Shown here in pieces: positions 59,331-64,000 of a stretch of 64,000 bases of DNA (positions are counted from its first letter, which is position 1; each line of letters opens with the position of its first letter). Under the pieces are notes generated by a model, which was given only the letters and a program-made list of their open reading frames with translations, searched no databases and had not been told where the DNA came from. Both the position numbers and the translations under genes were made by a program. The stretch comes from Bog-793 sp963823945 (GTDB lineage: Bacteria > Actinomycetota > Acidimicrobiia > Acidimicrobiales > Bog-793): contig CAWGNK010000003.1 of assembly GCA_963823945.1 (NCBI GenBank), positions 186,001 to 250,000 of the forward strand, written 5' to 3'.

Positions 59331-61133
59331 TCAGCCGCCGGCCAGACGTGCCTCGAGGGCGTCGAGCTCGGCGGCGAGGGGAGCCGGCAACCGGTCGCCG
59401 AAGATCTCGAAGTACTCCCTGATCGCCGCGGCCTCCTCGGCCCAGGCGGCCTCGTCGACCGCGACGAGCTCGTCCATCGCCGCGGCGCTCAGGCCGAGGT
59501 TCTCGGTCGAGATCGACCCGGGCGCGGGTAGGAGGCCGATCGGCGACTCGACGGCCCGGCCCCGCCCGGCGCAGCGCGCCAGAACCCAGGCGAGGACGCG
59601 GGAGTTCTCCCCGAACCCCGGCCAGAGGAACCGGCCGTCCGGCCCGCGCCGGAACCAGTTCACGTAGAAGATGCGGGGGAGCCTGTCGGCGTCGAGCCGC
59701 CCGGCGAACGACAGCCAGTGGCCCCAGTAGTCGGCCATGTTGTAACCGCAGAACGGGAGCATCGCGAACGGGTCGCGCCGGAGCTTTCCCATCACACCGG
59801 CCGCCGCGGCGGTCATCTCGGATGCCATCGTCGCACCGAGGAAGACACCGTGGTTCCAGTCGCGGGCCTCGTAGACGAGCGGCACCACGGAGGAACGGCG
59901 GCTGCCGAGCAGGATCGCGGAGATCGGCACCCCTTCGGGATCGTCCCATTCCGGGGCACTCGCCGGGTGCTCCGTGATCCGCACGGTGAAGCGCGAGTTC
60001 GGGTGCGCCGCCGGTTCCGGCGAGTCCGGTGTCCAGTCGTCCCCCCGCCAGTCGACGAGGTGCGCCGGGGGTTCGGGCGTGAGCCCCTCCCACCAGACGT
60101 CGCCGTCGTCGGTGAGCGCCGCGTTCGTGAAGATGACGTTTCTCGCGAGCATGGTGATCGCGTTCGGGTTCGTCTCGGCGTTCGTACCCGGTGCCACGCC
60201 GAATAGCCCCGTCTCCGGATTGACAGCCCGCAGCGTCCCGTCAGGACCGATCCACATCCAGCAGATGTCGTCGCCGACCGTCTCGACTCTCCAGCCGGGA
60301 AGGCTCGGCACCATCATCGAGAGGTTGGTCTTGCCGCACGCCGAGGGGAACCCGCCGGTCACGTAGCTCACCTCACCCTCGGGAGAGGTGAGCTTCATCA
60401 CGAGCATGTGCTCGGCGAGCCAGCCCTCGTCCCGCGCGATCGACGACGCGATTCGCAACGCGAGGCACTTCTTGCCCAGCAGGGCGTTGCCGCCGTAGCC
60501 CGAGCCGTACGACCAGATCTCGCGGGACTCGGGGAAATGGACGATGTGGGTGTTCTCCGGGTCGCACGGCCACGGCACGTCGGCCTCGCCGGGCGCGAGC
60601 GGCGCGCCCACCGAGTGCAGGCACGGCACGAACTCGCCGTCCACGCCGAGGGCCGCGAGCGGCGCAGCCCCCATCCTCGTCATGATCGCCATGTTGACGA
60701 CGACGAGGGCCGAGTCGGTGAGCTGCACCCCGATCTTGGCGTGACTCGACCCGACCGGGCCCATCGAGAACGGCACGACGTAGAGCGTGCGCCCGCGCAT
60801 CGCGCCCGCAAAGAGCCCCGTGAGCTTGGCGCGCATCGCCTCTGGTTCCGCCCAGTTGTTCGTCGGCCCGGCGTCGCCTTCGACGGCCGAGCAGATGAAC
60901 GTCCGGGCCTCGACGCGGGCCGTGTCACGAGGGTCCGAGCGGGCGAGGTAGCTGCCGGGCCGCTTCGCCTCGTTCAGGCGCAGCATCGTCCCCTGTGCGA
61001 CGAGGAGCGCACAGAGCCGCTCGTATTCCGCCGCGGAACCGTCACACCACTCCACCCGTTCGGGTCCCGCCAGATCGGCGAACCACTCCACCCAGGCGGT
61101 GAGCTTGCGATGGCTGGTGGGTGCTGCGCTCAA
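59331..61133 (-). CDS. pckG: Phosphoenolpyruvate carboxykinase (GTP)
   Basis: 600 residues from TTG 61133, with GGGAGGA five bases upstream. It makes PEP from oxaloacetate and GTP. The kinase P-loop is GGFPSACGKTNLSMM, the GTP-binding region includes GDDICWMWIGPDG, TNPNAIT and the reactive Cys/substrate segment of the GTP family. Length matches the family, and no ATP-type signature is present. It is convergent with the Lhr remnant. Confidence 0.96.
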   Translation of the reverse strand: MSAAPTSHRKLTAWVEWFADLAGPERVEWCDGSAAEYERLCALLVAQGTMLRLNEAKRPGSYLARSDPRDTARVEARTFICSAVEGDAGPTNNWAEPEAMRAKLTGLFAGAMRGRTLYVVPFSMGPVGSSHAKIGVQLTDSALVVVNMAIMTRMGAAPLAALGVDGEFVPCLHSVGAPLAPGEADVPWPCDPENTHIVHFPESREIWSYGSGYGGNALLGKKCLALRIASSIARDEGWLAEHMLVMKLTSPEGEVSYVTGGFPSACGKTNLSMMVPSLPGWRVETVGDDICWMWIGPDGTLRAVNPETGLFGVAPGTNAETNPNAITMLARNVIFTNAALTDDGDVWWEGLTPEPPAHLVDWRGDDWTPDSPEPAAHPNSRFTVRITEHPASAPEWDDPEGVPISAILLGSRRSSVVPLVYEARDWNHGVFLGATMASEMTAAAAGVMGKLRRDPFAMLPFCGYNMADYWGHWLSFAGRLDADRLPRIFYVNWFRRGPDGRFLWPGFGENSRVLAWVLARCAGRGRAVESPIGLLPAPGSISTENLGLSAAAMDELVAVDEAAWAEEAAAIREYFEIFGDRLPAPLAAELDALEARLAGG

Positions 61134-61609
61134 CGATCCTCCCTTTCCTCGGATCCCATCCACCTCACCCACGGCCAGGAGCGGCCCGCGCCACCTGGCC
61201 CTCATGACCCCGCCCGGCTGCGCCGGGTCGGCAGTCGCCGACGGCACGGTGGCGATCGACCCCCCTGTGAAGCGGGCGCAGCCAGTGACGCGCGACCACC
61301 GAATCGCGCGTGACGAGCTGCAAGTGAGGTCTCATCCTTGTCGGCCGACGCATCGGCGGCAAACCGGTGCGCAGCGGCGAACGGTCTGCCGTCCGCGGCC
61401 GTTCGTGTCTGCGTTACCGACGTGGGCTTGCACCGCGACCACCTCCCACCCACCGGGTCGAGCGGTCCTGCCAGGTCACGGCGGGCCGGATTGGCGGGCC
61501 GCGATGGTGCCGGGCTCGGGGAGGCGCCGTCGAGATCGGCTTCAGCCCAGGTGGAACCTCGGCTACCGCCCGGGCGGAGAGCCCGTCCGGGTGGTCGAGC
61601 CCGCCCCGC
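61134..61609. other. 476-base gap between pckG and marR
   Basis: No gene seen. CGAACGG (61378-61384) and CCGTTCG (61399-61405) form a 7-bp inverted repeat with a 14-base spacer, of unknown use. The left edge holds the pckG ribosome site; the right edge leads to the marR promoter. Confidence 0.45.
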
Positions 61610-61615
61610 TAGTAT
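61610..61615 (+). promoter_or_regulatory. Putative -10 (TAGTAT) of marR
   Basis: Lies directly before the operator at 61617-61636, so a bound MarR would block transcription initiation. Confidence 0.4.
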
Positions 61616-61616
61616 T

Positions 61617-61636
61617 GTTGCTGTCCGATAAGCAAC
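61617..61636. promoter_or_regulatory. Likely MarR operator (GTTGCT-N8-AGCAAC)
   Basis: Perfect 6-bp arms separated by GTCCGATA, ending 33 bases before the marR start. The spacing fits a MarR dimer on DNA. Confidence 0.6.
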
Positions 61637-61669
61637 TTAACCGGCGGGACCCCTCCCGGGAAGGCGAAG

Positions 61670-62143
61670 GTGCCAGAAGCGAGACGTCGGGCGGGAACGC
61701 CACCGGCGGCTGACGATGACGTGGCGGTGCGCCTGCGCATGGCCGTCGCGCGCCTGTTCCGGCGGATCGAGCGGACCCGGGCCGGCGCCGCCCTCACGCC
61801 GTCGGAGACGACGGTCCTCTCCGCCGTCGTGCGGCAGGGGCCGCTCCGCCTCTCGGACCTCGCGCGTGCCGAGGGCATGAACCCGACCATGCTCTCCCGA
61901 ATCATCCGGGACCTCGAGGATGCCGGCCTCGTGCTGCGCCGGGCCGACCTGGTCGACCGTCGCGCCGCGTTCGCCGAGGCGACCCCGGCCGGCCGACGCC
62001 TGCACCACAGGATCCGCTCCGAACGCAGCGACGCCCTGTCGGCGGCGATCGAGCTGCTCTCGCCCGACGAGAACATCGCCCTGGGTGCAGGCCTGCCCGT
62101 GCTCGAGGCGCTCGCCGAAAGGTTGAGAGGCGGGTGCCCGTGA
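61670..62143 (+). CDS. MarR-family repressor
   Basis: 157 residues from GTG 61670. Winged-helix features: LTPSETTVLSAVVRQGPLR, LARAEGMNPTMLSRIIRDLE (recognition helix) and LVDRRAAFAEATPAGR (wing). Helices at both ends form the dimer. It overlaps the MFS exporter gene by ten bases (or GTGA with GTG 62140), so it controls its own efflux pump through the upstream inverted repeat. The ligand is unknown. Confidence 0.9.
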   Translation: MPEARRRAGTPPAADDDVAVRLRMAVARLFRRIERTRAGAALTPSETTVLSAVVRQGPLRLSDLARAEGMNPTMLSRIIRDLEDAGLVLRRADLVDRRAAFAEATPAGRRLHHRIRSERSDALSAAIELLSPDENIALGAGLPVLEALAERLRGGCP

Positions 62144-63420
62144 AAAAGCGCCTGCGCCGGATCAGGAGAACAACGTTCTCCGCGCTGGCGATCCCCAACT
62201 ACCGGCTGTTCTTCACCGGCCAGTCGATCTCGCTCATCGGCACATGGATGCAGATCACCGCCCAGGCATGGCTCGTGTACAAGCTCACCCACTCGAGCAC
62301 CGACCTGGGCCTCGTCGTCGCGATCCAGACCCTCCCGGTGCTGCTCCTCTCCCCCTACGGCGGCGTCATCGCCGACCGGGTGGACAAGCGCCGCCTGATG
62401 GTCGTGCTGCAGACCTGCATGGGCCTCCAGGCGCTCACCCTCGGGCTGCTCTGCCTGCTCGGCGCCGTGCACTTCTGGGAGGTCTGCGCGCTCGCCGTCG
62501 TGCTCGGGCTGAACAACTCCTTCGAGATGCCCTCCCGGCAGGCGTTCATCCGGGAGATGGTCGGCCGGGACGAGCTCCGCAACGCCGTGACGCTGAATTC
62601 CGTGATGAACAACGCCGCCCGGGCGGTCGGCCCGGCGATCGCCGGGGTGCTCCTCGCGACGGTCGGCGACGGGGAGTGCTTCGTGATCAACGCCGCGAGC
62701 TTCGGGGCCGTCGTCACCTCGCTCGTCATCATGGACAGCGCCGCGCTGCGGCCGAGTGTGCCCGAGCCCCGGGCGAAGGGCCAGCTACGGGAGGGTTTCG
62801 CCTACGCAGCGCGCACGACCGAGATCGCCGTGCCACTCGTGATGATGGCCCTCGTCGGCATGCTCGCCTACGAGTTCAGCGTCAGCCTGCCGTTCTTCGC
62901 GACCCGCACGTTCCACGGCGGCTCCGAGGTCTACGGCTTCATGACGGCGACGATGGGGATCGGCGCCGTCGTCGGCGGACTGTTCACGGCGGCCCGCGGC
63001 CGAACCGGGCTGCGCCCCATGATCCTCGCCTGCGCCGGCTTCGGACTGGCGATCCTTTTCACCGCGCTCGCGCCGGCGCTCGCCCTCGCCTACGTGGGGT
63101 TGCTCTTCGTCGGCTGGGGGAGCGTCTCGTTCGTCTCGGTCGGCAACTCGACCATCCAGCTGAGCTCGGCGCGGACGATGCGCGGCCGGGTGCTCTCGTT
63201 GTGGCAGCTCGCCTTCCAGGGCACGACTCCGATCGGCGGCCCGCTCATCGGCTGGGTGATCGCCGAGTCCGAGCCCCGGATCGGCCTCGCCGTCGGCGGG
63301 GCCACCTGCCTCATCGCGGCCGGCCTCGGCGCGGCCATCGCCCGGCACCGTCTCGTCTCGGCCCACGCACCCGACGCGGTCGCGCTCGTCGCCGCGGAGG
63401 CGACCACCCGGATCGCGTGA
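62134..63420 (+). CDS. MFS exporter, DHA3/EntS-like
   Basis: 428 residues from GTG 62134; GTG 62140 is better placed from AGAGG and would overlap marR by four bases. Twelve hydrophobic helices; the loop 2-3 motif is GGVIADRVDKRRLM, a family A-type loop. FRL-like residues, LNNSFEMPSRQAFIREM, and TLNSVMNNAARAVGPAIAGV fit the MFS_3 group of drug or siderophore exporters. Its operon with MarR supports an efflux role. The substrate is unknown. Confidence 0.93.
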   Translation: MPVKKRLRRIRRTTFSALAIPNYRLFFTGQSISLIGTWMQITAQAWLVYKLTHSSTDLGLVVAIQTLPVLLLSPYGGVIADRVDKRRLMVVLQTCMGLQALTLGLLCLLGAVHFWEVCALAVVLGLNNSFEMPSRQAFIREMVGRDELRNAVTLNSVMNNAARAVGPAIAGVLLATVGDGECFVINAASFGAVVTSLVIMDSAALRPSVPEPRAKGQLREGFAYAARTTEIAVPLVMMALVGMLAYEFSVSLPFFATRTFHGGSEVYGFMTATMGIGAVVGGLFTAARGRTGLRPMILACAGFGLAILFTALAPALALAYVGLLFVGWGSVSFVSVGNSTIQLSSARTMRGRVLSLWQLAFQGTTPIGGPLIGWVIAESEPRIGLAVGGATCLIAAGLGAAIARHRLVSAHAPDAVALVAAEATTRIA

Positions 63421-63583
63421 CCAGCGGGGCCCGGGAAGCCCCGTCGCGAGCGCCACGGCACCGTCGAATCCGGTCGCCACGTCCCGACCGGTGGCCTGTT
63501 CACCGGGACCGCCTCCGACCAGCGCCGCCGGCAGCCGTTCCGGAACGGAAAATCAGGTGAGCCGAGCCGCCGCTCTCCCCAGG

Positions 63584-63668
<85 letters not shown>

Positions 63669-63718
63669 GGTGAGGTCGCGATGCTAACCGACGACCGGAA
63701 CGAGTTTGTCCATCCCGA

Positions 63719-63724
63719 TAGTGT
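63719..63724 (+). promoter_or_regulatory. Putative -10 (TAGTGT) of fhaA
   Basis: TANNNT with a nine-base gap (63725-63733) to ATG 63734 and no ribosome site. Confidence 0.4.
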
Positions 63725-63733
63725 TGAAACGGC

Positions 63734-64000
63734 ATGGGACTCCAGCAGTTCGAGCGCCGGCTCGAGCGGATGGTCGAGGGAGCGTTCGCGAGAGCGTTTC
63801 GCGGCGAACTCCAACCGATCGAGCTCGGCCGGCGGCTGACCCGGGAGATGGACCTCCACCGCGCGGTGTCGGTCCGTGGACTCGTCGCGCCGAACGAATT
63901 CGAGGTCGTGCTGTCCCGGGACGACTACGAGCGCTTCGAGGGGTTCCTGGAGGCGCTCGCCAAGGAGCTGGCCGAGGCGGCCCGCGAGCACGCCCACATC
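63734..64000 (+). CDS. fhaA: FhaA N terminus (DUF3662), cut by window end
   Basis: 89 residues are visible, MGLQQFERRLERMVEGAFARA onward, running off the right edge with no stop. This is the DUF3662 head of FhaA, whose missing C terminus carries an FHA phosphothreonine-binding domain. In actinobacteria fhaA leads an operon with fhaB, pstP, rodA, pbpA and pknA/pknB that controls cell-wall synthesis. tRNA-Leu precedes it on the opposite strand, as expected for this locus. Confidence 0.9.
   Translation, partial: MGLQQFERRLERMVEGAFARAFRGELQPIELGRRLTREMDLHRAVSVRGLVAPNEFEVVLSRDDYERFEGFLEALAKELAEAAREHAHI

Overview
The window is GC-rich (most third codon positions are G or C) and comes from an actinobacterium. 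The lineage markers are a WhiB protein, a GlnR-type orphan regulator beside a glutamine synthetase, a MarP-type serine protease, a lysine-rich tail on topoisomerase I, a GTP-dependent PEP carboxykinase, and an fhaA gene beginning next to a tRNA-Leu. The archaeal-type prolyl-tRNA synthetase, the pyruvate:ferredoxin oxidoreductase operon and the low synteny with Streptomyces or Mycobacterium suggest a deep branch such as Acidimicrobiia or an uncultured relative. That placement is inference; no rRNA is present.

Layout. 1-730: the end of an unrecognised gene and a degenerate tRNA-Lys-like sequence. 0.87-6.6 kb: a DUF4118 membrane protein, a CsoR repressor with its operator and a permease-YHS fusion, a methyltransferase, acylphosphatase and a DrrAB-like ABC exporter. 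6.6-12.9 kb: an operon for a GltD-like flavoprotein, pyruvate:ferredoxin oxidoreductase and a dihydroorotate-dehydrogenase-like protein. 13.3-16.9 kb: a secreted DUF5666-repeat/collagen-like/His-rich protein, an EamA transporter and a GNAT enzyme. 16.9-26.1 kb: holB-tmk-topA, a HAD phosphatase, a 25-residue membrane peptide, a group-2-like sigma factor, and nadE with a small partner gene. 26.3-34.3 kb: glnA-glnR, RidA, an A-type Fe-S carrier, Mrp/ApbC, a WhiB gene divergent from two ArsA/Get3-like ATPases, a receiver, a CBS/CorC protein and tRNA-Pro. 34.6-42.9 kb: a hypothetical, a secreted CHAP hydrolase, proS, asd, lysC, two cyclophilins and an epimerase. 42.9-52.4 kb: ChrA, a membrane protein, a GH94 phosphorylase, SixA, a VIT1-type transporter, a RegX3-like regulator with a Glu at the phosphoacceptor site, pyrE, marP and tRNA-Ser(CGA). 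52.4-59.3 kb: tadA, a damaged MntA/HepT toxin-antitoxin pair, tRNA-Ser(GGA), SRP RNA, dnaX-ebfC-recR (recR apparently starts at CTG), a carboxylase beta subunit and an Lhr helicase remnant. 59.3-64.0 kb: PEP carboxykinase, a MarR/MFS efflux pair with its operator, tRNA-Leu and the start of fhaA.

How the genes work together. Several blocks read as functional units: replication and repair (holB, topA, dnaX, recR, ebfC), nitrogen control (glnA-glnR), Fe-S and redox handling (A-type carrier, Mrp, WhiB, Get3-like ATPases), anaplerosis and pyruvate metabolism (NifJ operon, PEPCK, acyl-CoA carboxylase), and Asp-family amino acids (lysC, asd). A recurrent signal runs across the window: many operon-leading genes have a TANNNT hexamer 6-10 nt before the start codon and no Shine-Dalgarno sequence, the pattern expected for leaderless mRNAs. 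Genes inside operons instead overlap by ATGA/GTGA/TGATG or carry a GGAGG-type site.
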